This document shows, in pieces, positions 7,333-14,775 of a stretch of 15,035 nucleotides of DNA. The notes beneath the pieces were generated by a model. It ran no database searches, was not told the DNA's origin, and saw nothing but the letters and a program-made list of their open reading frames with translations. The DNA is from Thermotogae bacterium. GTDB lineage: Bacteria > Thermotogota > Thermotogae > UBA12178. The DNA is taken from NCBI GenBank assembly GCA_003641795.1, contig QNAP01000015.1, positions 1 through 15,035 on the forward strand. The letters run 5' to 3'. Numbering within the stretch: the stretch's first letter is position 1; each line of letters starts with the position of its first letter. The position numbers and the translations under genes were made by a program.

Positions 7333-8387
7333 TCCCCTGATTTGGGAAGCGTTCCTTCAACGCCTCGGACAAACCAATACATATCCCAGATTTCGTGATC
7401 ACTCATGACTTCTCCTTCTTTGACTCTCAGATTACCTTTGTTGTCGTAAAGAGGTCCCTTGAAAACTTTATATTCTCCCTTTTGGAAAAGGTATTTGTAC
7501 GTTTCCACCAATTTCACGACCGATTTGGGAACGACTGGATGGAGCGGAGCGATGTCCACCACACCTTTTTCGAAGCCTGGCCACAGATCTTCGCTCTTCC
7601 AAGTGCCGTCTATGAAGGATTTTGTGATCTCCACGTAGAGTGGCCCCCAATTCCATATGGCTGCAGTGAGGTGGGAATGGGGAGCGAACTTGCTCATGTC
7701 GGTGTTGTAGCCTATAGACCAGACACCTTTTTCTTGTGCCGCTTGGTTAGCCGCCGGTGAATCCTGACCATGAGCGATCACATCACATCCAGCCTCTATC
7801 AAACTCAACGCTGCTTCTTTCTCCGTTGCGGGATCGAACCAGGCGTTCACCCAAACTACCTTTACCCTCGCCTTGGGGTTCACAAGGCGTGCACCGAGTG
7901 TGAACGCGTTTATACCCCTCACAACTTCAGGGATTGGATGCGGTGCCACGTATCCGATAAGGTTGCTTTCTGTCATCGCTCCAGCTACTATTCCTACCAA
8001 GAAATCAGCTTGATAGATCCGACCGAAGTAGGTACCTACGTTCTCCGCTCTTTTAAATCCAGAGCAGTGCATGAAAACGGTGTTGGGGAACTCTTTCGCT
8101 ACTTCGATGACCGAATCCATGTAACCGTAGCTTGTGGCGTAGATCAGCTCGAATCCAGAAGCTGCGAGTTGTCTAAGTTTCACAGCCGCTTCTACCCCTT
8201 CCGAAACGCTTTCAAAGTAGGCGGTTTCAACTGTGGGGAGTACTTTCTCGAGATACTGTCTTCCTCGATCGTGAGCATATGTCCAACCCGCGTCACCAAC
8301 AGGACCTACATAGACAAACCCCACTTTAAGTGCGAAGATTACGCGGATCATAAGAAGAACCGCTACCAGCAACCCTGCTCTCTTCAC
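7329..8387 (-). CDS. BMP/PnrA-family substrate-binding protein of a purine ABC importer
   Basis: The periplasmic binding protein that delivers ligand to the permeases. GTG at 8387 is preferred because GAGGAGG lies eight bases upstream; it gives 352 residues starting with a clean signal peptide, MKRAGLLVAVLLMIRVIFA, with likely cleavage before LKVGFVYV. An in-frame ATG at 8408 would spoil the signal peptide and overlap the ribosome binding site. No lipobox cysteine is present, unlike the lipoproteins of many relatives, so a soluble periplasmic form is expected. Family hallmarks are VGPVGDAGWTYAHDRGR near the N-terminus, a hinge/ligand region AHGQDSPAANQAA, IGYNTDMSKF and AIWNWGPLY. Aromatic Trp residues at these spots suggest stacking on a nucleobase. 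Adenine as ligand is an inference from the neighbouring deaminase gene. Confidence 0.9.
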   Translation of the reverse strand: MKRAGLLVAVLLMIRVIFALKVGFVYVGPVGDAGWTYAHDRGRQYLEKVLPTVETAYFESVSEGVEAAVKLRQLAASGFELIYATSYGYMDSVIEVAKEFPNTVFMHCSGFKRAENVGTYFGRIYQADFLVGIVAGAMTESNLIGYVAPHPIPEVVRGINAFTLGARLVNPKARVKVVWVNAWFDPATEKEAALSLIEAGCDVIAHGQDSPAANQAAQEKGVWSIGYNTDMSKFAPHSHLTAAIWNWGPLYVEITKSFIDGTWKSEDLWPGFEKGVVDIAPLHPVVPKSVVKLVETYKYLFQKGEYKVFKGPLYDNKGNLRVKEGEVMSDHEIWDMYWFVRGVEGTLPKSGE

Positions 8388-8404
8388 TCGAAACACCTCC
8401 TCGC

Positions 8405-9097
8405 TCATCTATCTCGCTTTTCTTCACCTTCAACCATCTGTTTCAACACCCCAAAAAGGATACTATCAGCATTCTTTATAGCTGTGCTCAACAAGTTGAA
8501 ACTTTCAATTAACGTGCGTATCTCGATAAAATCGTTTTTATCAACACTAACCAGATAACCGTATTCATGATTTTCGAGAGCTTTTATTCCCAAAAGGAGC
8601 TTTGAAAGTTGTTTTTTGAATCTGCCGCTAACATGGTAGATCGACGCGGTATAAGCGATCAGAAGGACGACGATCACTGAGAGAAAAGCCAACGTCAAGC
8701 GCCACTGTATACCGAAGTGTGTGTTCGTTATCCCTTGAACCTGAACAAAAACATATTCCAGAGCTCTGTCGTAACCATCGTTGACGACCGCGGCTTTCAA
8801 TTGCGCGAGAGTTTCATCAATGTTTTCATCAAGGCCTCGTGCAAAAAGATTCTTCAAAATCGCACTTCTTTTCAGTGTGCGTTGTAACCTTTTAAGCGAA
8901 GATTCGTAGCGGGTCACGATGGTTTCTACAGAAAGTTCCCCGGGCTTGAAAACACTGTTAGAGAGTTCTGAGAGAAGGTTCATTTCCATGTCGGCTTCGA
9001 AGGCCACACTCAAAAGGCCAGCATAAAGAGACACCACCACGATCGTGAGAATTGCAAAACCCCCAGTAACAAGAAAGAGAAGGGACCTGTAAGACAT
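8405..9097 (-). CDS. Two-TM membrane protein with HAMP domain and no output domain
   Basis: A 230-residue protein shaped like the front half of a chemoreceptor or histidine kinase. TM1 spans residues ~6-30, a mostly helical extracytoplasmic region ~31-131, and TM2 ~133-154. A HAMP-like segment (~158-210) follows with the heptad pattern LSKLLLGIKALENHEYG, then NDFIEIRTLIESFNLL, where DF-I and the conserved FN stand in for the usual DEhG and FN positions. The protein then ends within ~20 residues (VEGEEKRDR). No methyl-accepting, kinase, GGDEF or other output domain follows, and the end shows no sign of a frameshift into one. The ATG at 9097 has a strong GAGGTGAT three bases upstream. It lies 17 nt before the binding-protein gene and 32 nt after the soluble kinase gene. 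Its function is unknown; a signalling adaptor for the transporter or the kinase is possible. Confidence 0.8.
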   Translation of the reverse strand: MSYRSLLFLVTGGFAILTIVVVSLYAGLLSVAFEADMEMNLLSELSNSVFKPGELSVETIVTRYESSLKRLQRTLKRSAILKNLFARGLDENIDETLAQLKAAVVNDGYDRALEYVFVQVQGITNTHFGIQWRLTLAFLSVIVVLLIAYTASIYHVSGRFKKQLSKLLLGIKALENHEYGYLVSVDKNDFIEIRTLIESFNLLSTAIKNADSILFGVLKQMVEGEEKRDR

Positions 9098-9114
9098 GAG
9101 ATCACCTCGAGGAG

Positions 9115-9123
9115 ATTATAACA
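9115..9123 (-). promoter_or_regulatory. Candidate extended -10 promoter for the HAMP/purine-transport genes
   Basis: The minus strand reads TGTTATAAT, a perfect extended -10 (TGnTATAAT), inside the 32 nt gap between the kinase stop and the HAMP gene. No good -35 lies 17 bp upstream, which extended -10 promoters can tolerate. Initiation near 9108 would leave a short leader holding the GAGGTGAT ribosome binding site. It could let the transporter genes be expressed separately from the two-component genes. The evidence is sequence match only. Confidence 0.4.
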
Positions 9124-9129
9124 CCATCT

Positions 9130-9984
9130 TCACATCTTTAGCTCCACCCTTGTGCCCACTCCAAGCCTTGAGTCGATCGCGATTTCAAAGCCGAGGACTT
9201 CCGCAAGGTGTTTAGCGATGGCAAGGCCGAGGCCCGATCCCCCTCTATCCCTTACGTTGCTGGCTCGGAAGAAACGCTGAAAAATAAAGGGAAGCTCTTT
9301 TGGAGGAATACCGACACCAGTATCCTCCACTACAATCCTTTTGTTGCTGGCAGATATGGTGACTTTTCCACCTGGATCGGTATATTTGATGGCGTTGGAA
9401 ATGATGTTCCTCACAATGATCCCCAAAGCCTCGGGGTCTGTTTTCATCATTCCTCGAGCTTTCACCTTGACTTCCAGCTTCTTTCTTTCGACACGATCGG
9501 CGTACAGTTTGAGAATCTCCTGAATCACTCCACGAAGCTCCACACGCCGAGAGCGTGGAACGTAGTTCCCCATTTCAACCTTGGAAAGAAGGAGAAGTTC
9601 GTCGACGATTCTCGCTATCTTTCCGAGGTGGTTCTCGATCTTTTCTATATTTTTCTCAACATCTATGCCTTCCTTCACCAAATAGAGAAGTCCTCCAATG
9701 GAAGTTATAGGGGTCAAAATCTCGTGTGCTATGGCGTCTATGAGAAACTGTTTCATCTGACTGAAAGTGTCGATCGGTTTTAGAATGATATGTTCTCCAT
9801 AAATGAGTGCTTCGCATTCACCGATCTCGGTTTTCAATATCCTGCTTTTAGGTATTCTAACAACCTTACCTTCCTCAAAACCCATAGCACGAGCAGCTGC
9901 ATTGAGTTCCACGATAACACCGTTATTCGTTTTGATGATTCCCGCTTCAAGGAGATCAGTCCACTTTGAGACGATATCCAACAC
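9130..9984 (-). CDS. Soluble PAS-containing histidine kinase, PhoR-type
   Basis: A 284-residue sensor kinase, probably the partner of the PhoB-type regulator encoded just upstream. An N-terminal PAS-like segment (~8-70, with LLEAGIIKTNNGVIVELNAAA) leads to the phosphoacceptor H-box AIAHEILTPITSI with His87. Here Leu replaces the usual Arg of HELRTP. The HATPase domain follows: N-box RNIISNAIKYT (192-202), G1 VEDTGVGIP (219-227), F-box FIFQRFFRA and G2 GGSGLGLAIAKH (248-259). No transmembrane helix or signal peptide exists, unlike most PhoR kinases, so it acts in the cytoplasm or on another protein. GTG at 9984 (or TTG at 9981) lies inside the end of the regulator gene, a 29 nt overlap that implies coupled translation; there is no independent strong ribosome binding site. 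Confidence 0.9.
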   Translation of the reverse strand: MLDIVSKWTDLLEAGIIKTNNGVIVELNAAARAMGFEEGKVVRIPKSRILKTEIGECEALIYGEHIILKPIDTFSQMKQFLIDAIAHEILTPITSIGGLLYLVKEGIDVEKNIEKIENHLGKIARIVDELLLLSKVEMGNYVPRSRRVELRGVIQEILKLYADRVERKKLEVKVKARGMMKTDPEALGIIVRNIISNAIKYTDPGGKVTISASNKRIVVEDTGVGIPPKELPFIFQRFFRASNVRDRGGSGLGLAIAKHLAEVLGFEIAIDSRLGVGTRVELKM

Positions 9985-10615
9985 CTCTCACCGTGGCGAT
10001 CACATCGAAGCCGAGCTTCTTTCTAAGATAGCTGATGTGTACGTCCACTACCCTGTCGGAAACGTCTTCAAATCCCCACACGGCGTCGAGTATTTCCGAT
10101 CGTGAGAAGATCTTATTTGGAGCGGAGGCGAGGAGTGAAAGGATGGAAAATTCCTTGTGAGAGAGCGGAATGGTCTTTCCATCCTTTTCAACGCTCATGC
10201 GGGATCTGTTTATGGTGATCTCACCCACCTTCAAAACCTCCTCGTAATCTTGTTTCCTCCTCCTCAAAAGTGCTCGGACTCTCGCCACCACTTCGCGTGG
10301 GTTGAACGGCTTCACCATGTAGTCATCCGCTCCCATTTCCAACCCGAGAATCCTGTCCCTGTCCGAACGCTTCGCCGTTAGTACTAAGATATATGAATCT
10401 TGGGTGGAAAGTCTGAGTCTCGGGATCTCGTCTACGGCATCTCCGTCCGGTAGTAGAAGATCGAGAATGATCACATCGAAGCTGCCGGAGTTAAGGCGGT
10501 GGTACATTTCTTCTATGCTACCTGCCTCGACCGCATCGTAGCCCTCCATAGAGAGCACACTCACGATGATATAACGGATGTCTTCCTCATCTTCCACGAC
10601 GAGAACCTTAGCCAT
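9956..10615 (-). CDS. phoB: PhoB/OmpR-family response regulator
   Basis: A 219-residue DNA-binding response regulator. The receiver domain (1-~115) starts MAKVLVVEDEED, has the phosphoacceptor Asp52 in VIILDLLLPDGD, Thr80 in LVLTAKRSD and Lys102 in DDYMVKPF. The winged-helix output domain (~125-219) ends in the classic HISYLRKKLG and TVRGVGYRL. ATG at 10615 follows GGGGTGAT at suitable spacing. It heads the minus-strand gene series and is divergent from pstS. That context makes phosphate-responsive control of both directions likely, so it is named by context as PhoB-like; sequence alone cannot separate it from other OmpR-family regulators. Confidence 0.9.
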   Translation of the reverse strand: MAKVLVVEDEEDIRYIIVSVLSMEGYDAVEAGSIEEMYHRLNSGSFDVIILDLLLPDGDAVDEIPRLRLSTQDSYILVLTAKRSDRDRILGLEMGADDYMVKPFNPREVVARVRALLRRRKQDYEEVLKVGEITINRSRMSVEKDGKTIPLSHKEFSILSLLASAPNKIFSRSEILDAVWGFEDVSDRVVDVHISYLRKKLGFDVIATVRGVGYRLKVD

Positions 10616-10644
10616 GGCATCACCCCTTTTCCGTGTCTATTATT

Positions 10645-10655
10645 CCCCGAAGGGG
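10645..10655. repeat. Short G/C palindrome in the divergent promoter region
   Basis: CCCCGAAGGGG is a perfect 4 bp inverted repeat with a 3 base loop, in an otherwise AT-rich intergenic region. On the minus strand it precedes AATAATAG, a possible -10 for the regulator gene, and it touches the first TTAA repeat. It could be an operator half or an incidental hairpin; there is no U-tract to make it a terminator. Confidence 0.3.
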
Positions 10656-10690
10656 TTAAGCAAGATTAAAGTCTTTTAACATAAATCAAC
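10655..10690. promoter_or_regulatory. Candidate Pho box: four TTAA/TCAA direct repeats at 10 bp spacing
   Basis: GTTAAG (10655), ATTAAA (10665), TTTAAC (10675) and ATCAAC (10685) recur at exactly 10 bp. That is one helical turn, as expected for tandem binding of an OmpR/PhoB-type winged-helix protein. Known Pho boxes are direct repeats at about 11 bp spacing, with TTAACA-like units in Bacillus and CTGTCAT in E. coli. The array ends about where the -35 of a pstS promoter would lie; TAGAGT at 10712-10717 is a weak -10 candidate. Because TTAA is a palindrome, the orientation is uncertain and it may serve both the regulator and pstS genes. Binding is inferred, not shown. Confidence 0.55.
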
Positions 10691-10737
10691 ACTTTCAAAA
10701 TCGATCTGACGTAGAGTTTCAACGGAGGTGGGTAAAT

Positions 10738-11586
10738 GTGAAGAGAACGATTCTTTCAGTTATATTGCTTCTTGCGTTGGGGTTTCTCTTGATGGCCGAT
10801 ACCCTTGTGATCAAGGGCTCCAACACTGTACTGCCCATAGCTCAAAGATGGGTTGAAGCTTTCAAAAAGTACTATCCCGATCTTGCAGTGACTCTCGAAG
10901 GAGCGGGATCATCCACGGGGATCAAAGCGCTCTTCAACGGCACAGCAGATCTGGCTAACTCGAGCCGATTTCTGAAATCCTCCGAAGTCGAGAAAATGCA
11001 TGCGGAGGGGAAGTATTTCACCCCTATTGTTATAGCTTACGACGGTATCGCTGTGATCGTGAACAAATCGCTTCCCATCAACGATATCAGCAGAGAAACA
11101 CTCAAAAAGATCTACACTGGAAAGATCACCACGTGGAACCAAATAGATCCGTCCCTGCCCAAAAAACGCATAACCATCTACTCGAGAAATACCGCTTCGG
11201 GCACCTTCGAAACTTGGGAGAACAAGGTTCTTGACAAGGAAAGGATGGCTCCTTGGGTACAGATGCTGGAAAGTACGCAGGCGGAGGTTGAGGCTATAAA
11301 ACGGAATCCTTATGCCATAGGGTACGTTGGCTACGGCTACGTCACCGAGGACGTGAAGGTTTTGAAAGTGGAAGGCGTGGCGCCCAGCATGAAGACAATC
11401 CTTTCAGGCGAGTACTCGATTTCCAGGCCACTCTTCGTTTTTGTGGATCTGTCACGATTCGGAAACACTTGGCCCGAAACCAACGTGGTGGCGAAGTTCA
11501 TCAAATTCATAGTTTCGCCCGAAGGTCAAAAACTCGTTGAAGATGCTGGATATGTCCCTGCATACCCTACTACAAGTAGTGAATGA
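10738..11586 (+). CDS. pstS: Phosphate ABC transporter, substrate-binding protein
   Basis: The periplasmic phosphate-binding protein of the Pst high-affinity importer, 282 residues. A signal peptide MKRTILSVILLLALGFLLMA is followed by DTLVIKGSNTVLP. Phosphate-loop motifs are GSNTVLPIAQRW (27-38), EGAGSSTGIKALFNGTADLANSSR, and YSRNTASGTFETWENKVL. There is no lipobox cysteine, so it is probably secreted and soluble rather than a lipoprotein. The GTG start is fixed by GGAGGTG at 10724-10730; the ATG two bases earlier runs directly into a stop. It is the first gene of the plus-strand operon, downstream of the candidate Pho box, and 20 nt separate it from pstC. Confidence 0.95.
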   Translation: MKRTILSVILLLALGFLLMADTLVIKGSNTVLPIAQRWVEAFKKYYPDLAVTLEGAGSSTGIKALFNGTADLANSSRFLKSSEVEKMHAEGKYFTPIVIAYDGIAVIVNKSLPINDISRETLKKIYTGKITTWNQIDPSLPKKRITIYSRNTASGTFETWENKVLDKERMAPWVQMLESTQAEVEAIKRNPYAIGYVGYGYVTEDVKVLKVEGVAPSMKTILSGEYSISRPLFVFVDLSRFGNTWPETNVVAKFIKFIVSPEGQKLVEDAGYVPAYPTTSSE

Positions 11587-11606
11587 AGAAAGGGTGAGAT
11601 AGAGAT

Positions 11607-12476
11607 TTGAAGAGGTTTCTCAACTTTCTCTTTTCTTCGGTGGTAGTCCTCGTCTCGATCTGCGTGATCGCCGCATTGATAGGGATATTTGCCATGTTGA
11701 TCCATGAATCCCTACCCGCTCTCAAAAAGATTGGGTGGGAATTCATCGCTTCTGGCGCGTGGTATCCCACTTACGAGGATGCGGAGTTTGGAATGTTGTA
11801 TATGATCTTGGATTCGCTCATTTTGGTGGGGTTAACCTCGGTAGTGGTCTTCCCGATGGGACTGGGCATTGCCCTTTACACCACCGAGTACGCCAACCGA
11901 AGAGAACGGGAGATAGTCAGATCCGTCACTGAGCTCATCTCTGGTATTCCAAGTGTCGTGGTGGGGTTGATCGGCGTGCTACTGATCGGCCCACTCATGT
12001 TGAAAATCGGCGCATGGACTCCCTTCAATCTCTTAAACGCGGTGGTCTCACTCACAGTACTCACGTTACCTTACGCCATCTCGTTGATTATCGAGTCACT
12101 TCAAAGTGTCAGTAGGGACCTGAGAGAAGCGGCATTGGCACTGGGAAGTAGCAAGATAAGGGCATCTGCCATGGCGATAAGAGGAGCAAAGCATGAAATG
12201 TTATACGCTTTAGTTCTCATTGTTAACCGTGTTCTGGGCGAAACAATGGTGGTGCTCATGGTAGCAGGGGGAGCTGTTATGTTGCCGAGAAGTCTTTTCG
12301 ATCCGATTCGTCCCTTGACAGCGGCTATCGCCAGCGAAGTGGGAGAGGTTGAGTTAGGAAGTCTCCACTACAGCGCTCTCTTCCTAGCAGGAGCTGTACT
12401 CTTGGTGATTTCAGCGGTCATCACGGTAACAGCGGAAACTTTCATCAGGAGAGGAAAGCGATGGCTGACAGGATAG
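11607..12476 (+). CDS. pstC: Phosphate ABC transporter, permease PstC
   Basis: An inner-membrane channel subunit of 289 residues with about six TM helices, the first at ~10-32. After a periplasmic loop the protein shows FGMLYMILDSLILVGLTSVV, then SGIPSVVVGLIGVLLIGPL. The ATPase-contact EAA loop is REAALALGSSKIRASAMAI (173-191), followed by NRVLGETMVVLMVAGG, all typical of PstC. The start is a TTG at 11607 with GGGTGAG about ten bases upstream. Its 3' end overlaps the pstA start by 16 nt, so translation is likely coupled and the two permeases are made in equal amounts. Confidence 0.95.
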   Translation: MKRFLNFLFSSVVVLVSICVIAALIGIFAMLIHESLPALKKIGWEFIASGAWYPTYEDAEFGMLYMILDSLILVGLTSVVVFPMGLGIALYTTEYANRREREIVRSVTELISGIPSVVVGLIGVLLIGPLMLKIGAWTPFNLLNAVVSLTVLTLPYAISLIIESLQSVSRDLREAALALGSSKIRASAMAIRGAKHEMLYALVLIVNRVLGETMVVLMVAGGAVMLPRSLFDPIRPLTAAIASEVGEVELGSLHYSALFLAGAVLLVISAVITVTAETFIRRGKRWLTG

Positions 12477-13276
12477 CCTCGTCACTATTGAAACTGCTCA
12501 CTTATATCGTCTTCGTGATATCCACCGCAGTGATTCTTTTCCCCGTTTTTAAGGGAATACGCTATTTCAATCCGACTTTCTTTACAGAGTTTCCAAGCCA
12601 GGGCATGACACAGGGTGGGATCTTTCCAGCCATTGTGGGGTCGCTCTTGTTGATGTCATTAGTGGCGGTTTTTTCTGTGCCTGTGGGAGTCCTCATCGGC
12701 GTTTTTCTCAGTGAATATGCTAAACCCACCTGGCTTTCTGCGCTCTTGCGGACTACTATAACCACAATGACCAGTATACCGTCGATTGTGTACGGGCTCT
12801 TCGGATTGGCTTTCTTCTGCATTACAATGGGCTTCGGTACTTCGCTGCTTTCAGCTTCATTCACCTTGTCGATCATGACTGTTCCGTTTGTGGGCGGTTC
12901 AGTTTCGAACTTTCTCATGGCGGTTTCAAACGATTTGAGAGAAGCGGCTATGGCCATAGGAGCAGACAAGCGTGAAACGGTCTTCATGGTTATCAGAGCG
13001 GCGAAGACGGGAATCCTGAGCAGCACGCTTCTGGGGCTTGGACGCGCTTTTGGCGAAACTGCGCCTATATTGGTTACTGGTGCAGTCTTCTACGCCACAA
13101 ACTTACCACGGCGGCTCACGGACCCAATAATGACCTTACCTACACACATATACGCCGTCGTCACCAATTTCCCCGAGGATGCGTACTGGATGGCCTACGG
13201 TAGCGCCGCTTTGATGGTGATCATCATCGTTGCAATCTACTCCATAGTTCAGTGGATACGGAGGCGAAGCTCGTGA
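12461..13276 (+). CDS. pstA: Phosphate ABC transporter, permease PstA
   Basis: The second inner-membrane permease, 271 residues, partner of PstC. The first TM is at ~12-32. The segment GGIFPAIVGSLLLMSLVAVFSVPVGVLIG follows the FFTEFPSQGMTQGG loop seen in PstA proteins. SIPSIVYGLFGLAFF (105-119) and the EAA loop REAAMAIGADKRETVFMVI (160-178) with GLGRAFGETAPIL (192-204) are family hallmarks. ATG at 12461 has GGAGAGGAAAG in front, within the end of pstC. The stop overlaps the pstB start as GTGA. Confidence 0.95.
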   Translation: MADRIASSLLKLLTYIVFVISTAVILFPVFKGIRYFNPTFFTEFPSQGMTQGGIFPAIVGSLLLMSLVAVFSVPVGVLIGVFLSEYAKPTWLSALLRTTITTMTSIPSIVYGLFGLAFFCITMGFGTSLLSASFTLSIMTVPFVGGSVSNFLMAVSNDLREAAMAIGADKRETVFMVIRAAKTGILSSTLLGLGRAFGETAPILVTGAVFYATNLPRRLTDPIMTLPTHIYAVVTNFPEDAYWMAYGSAALMVIIIVAIYSIVQWIRRRSS

Positions 13277-14028
13277 ACAAAGAAATAGTTTACGAAATGA
13301 AAAATCTCAGCGCTTGGTTTGGGAAAAATCAGGTCTTGAAAAACGTCAGCTTGAAGATATACAGGAACAAAATCACCGCCATTATGGGACCTTCTGGTTG
13401 TGGTAAAACCACACTTTTGAGGTGTTTCAACCGCCTCAACGATTACACAGAAAGTTTCAGAGTCGAAGGAGACATCTTCTTCAACGGCCAGAACATATAC
13501 CAGATGGACCCCGTTCAACTTCGCAGGCGTGTGGGTATGGTTTTTCAACGGCCCAACCCTTTCCCCATGTCTATCTTTGACAACGTAGCCTATGGACCTC
13601 GGATCCACGGGCTTGCCAAAAAAAGAGGGTTGAGCGAGCGTGTGGAGAAAGCTTTGAAGGCAGCGGCACTTTGGGATGAAGTCCATGGGGAACTGAGAAA
13701 ATCCGCTTATAAGCTTTCTGGCGGTCAGCAACAGCGGCTCTGCATAGCTAGGGCTGTAGCGGTGGAACCTGAGGTGATTCTGCTTGACGAACCCACTTCA
13801 GCTCTCGATCCCATCGCAACCGAACGAATAGAGAAGCTCTTGGAAGACCTCAGCTCTCGATACACCATCGTAATCGTTACTCACAGTATAGGTCAAGCGC
13901 TCAGGATATCAGATTACCTCGGTTTCATGTACAAAGGCGAGTTGGTAGAATTTGGTGAAACTTCGCAGGTTTCGGAAGATCCAAGACATGAACTCACCCA
14001 GCTGTTTCTAACAGGTAGAATAGGTTGA
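13273..14028 (+). CDS. pstB: Phosphate ABC transporter, ATP-binding protein PstB
   Basis: The ATPase that drives phosphate import, 251 residues, the usual size. It has Walker A GPSGCGKTT (39-47), Q-loop VFQRPNPFPMSI (90-101, with the PstB-typical PNPFPMS), signature LSGGQQQRLCIARA (148-161), Walker B VILLDEPTSALD (168-179) and switch His203 in IVTHS. The GTG at 13273 is preferred over an in-frame GTG at 13252: GGAGGC lies eight bases upstream, the start overlaps the pstA stop as GTGA, and the resulting N-terminus MNKEIVYEMKNLSAWFG aligns with the family. It sits 11 nt before phoU. Confidence 0.96.
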   Translation: MNKEIVYEMKNLSAWFGKNQVLKNVSLKIYRNKITAIMGPSGCGKTTLLRCFNRLNDYTESFRVEGDIFFNGQNIYQMDPVQLRRRVGMVFQRPNPFPMSIFDNVAYGPRIHGLAKKRGLSERVEKALKAAALWDEVHGELRKSAYKLSGGQQQRLCIARAVAVEPEVILLDEPTSALDPIATERIEKLLEDLSSRYTIVIVTHSIGQALRISDYLGFMYKGELVEFGETSQVSEDPRHELTQLFLTGRIG

Positions 14029-14039
14029 GAGGTGATAAT

Positions 14040-14726
14040 TTGACGGACAGGACGAGACACTTCGAAATGGCCTTGAAAGCCCTACAAGACAAGATCAAGG
14101 AGTATCTCCAGGACATACTCCTGGTGATCGGCAAGACGATGAACGCCCTGAAAACAGGCGAAGAGCAGATCATACGCGAGGTCGAGGATTTTGACGATGT
14201 AGTCGATGAGACCCACAGACAGATCGAAGCAGATTGTTTTGACATCATAACGCGGTTTCATCCGCTAGCTGAAGACTTGAGAACAGTAGTAACAGCGATG
14301 AAGTTGTCTTCTGATCTGGAAAGAATAGCTGACATGTGTGTCAACATAGCACAATCAGCGAGGCATATCTCCAGAAATCTCACGGGGTTTGTCTTAGAAG
14401 ATATCTTCGAAAAGATGCTCAACACGGTAATAGGTATGCTCCAAGGGATAGTTGAAGCCTATCTGCAGATGGACACAAACCAGGCATTGGAGATATGGAA
14501 ACGGGATGACGTTGTCGATGATCTCTATCTTCTTGGGCGTGAGAAACTTCTGGAAATGGCGGCGAGGGAGAAAAACATAACGAGGGCAAGAATTCTGCTA
14601 GAAGAAGCGTTTATTCTGAGGTACTTCGAGCGTATCGCCGACCATGTGACCAACATAGCTGAGGAGATTTATTACATGAAAACAGGGAAAGACGTGAAGA
14701 AGTTGCTCAGGCCCAGCGATTCCTGA
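14040..14726 (+). CDS. phoU: Phosphate signalling regulator PhoU
   Basis: An all-helical cytoplasmic protein of two three-helix bundles that restrains Pst/PhoR signalling when phosphate is plentiful. It is about 228 residues. Each half carries the metal-cluster motif: SDLERIADMCVNIAQSARHI in the first and RYFERIADHVTNIAEEIYYM in the second (E-R-I-A-D-x-x-x-N-I). TTG at 14040 is preferred because AGAGGTGAT lies just ahead; an in-frame TTG at 14025 overlaps that ribosome binding site. It is the last gene of the pst operon, 11 nt after pstB, and an intrinsic terminator follows its stop by 11 nt. Confidence 0.94.
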   Translation: MTDRTRHFEMALKALQDKIKEYLQDILLVIGKTMNALKTGEEQIIREVEDFDDVVDETHRQIEADCFDIITRFHPLAEDLRTVVTAMKLSSDLERIADMCVNIAQSARHISRNLTGFVLEDIFEKMLNTVIGMLQGIVEAYLQMDTNQALEIWKRDDVVDDLYLLGREKLLEMAAREKNITRARILLEEAFILRYFERIADHVTNIAEEIYYMKTGKDVKKLLRPSDS

Positions 14727-14737
14727 AATGCCCATTT

Positions 14738-14768
14738 CCCCGCTTTTAAAGGCGGGGATTTTTTATTT
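14738..14768 (+). terminator. Rho-independent terminator of the pst-phoU operon
   Basis: CCCCGC and GCGGGG (14738-14743 and 14752-14757) form a six-pair GC stem that extends through T-A pairs over a small loop. It is followed by ATTTTTT and ATTT. It lies directly after the phoU stop and just before the right-hand insertion-sequence end. Confidence 0.93.
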
Positions 14769-14775
14769 GAAATTC

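Noticed and set aside
9098..9129. Search for a purine riboswitch ahead of the purine-transport genes
   Set aside because: The gaps before the HAMP gene (32 nt) and the binding-protein gene (17 nt) are too short for an aptamer, and no conserved core was seen.
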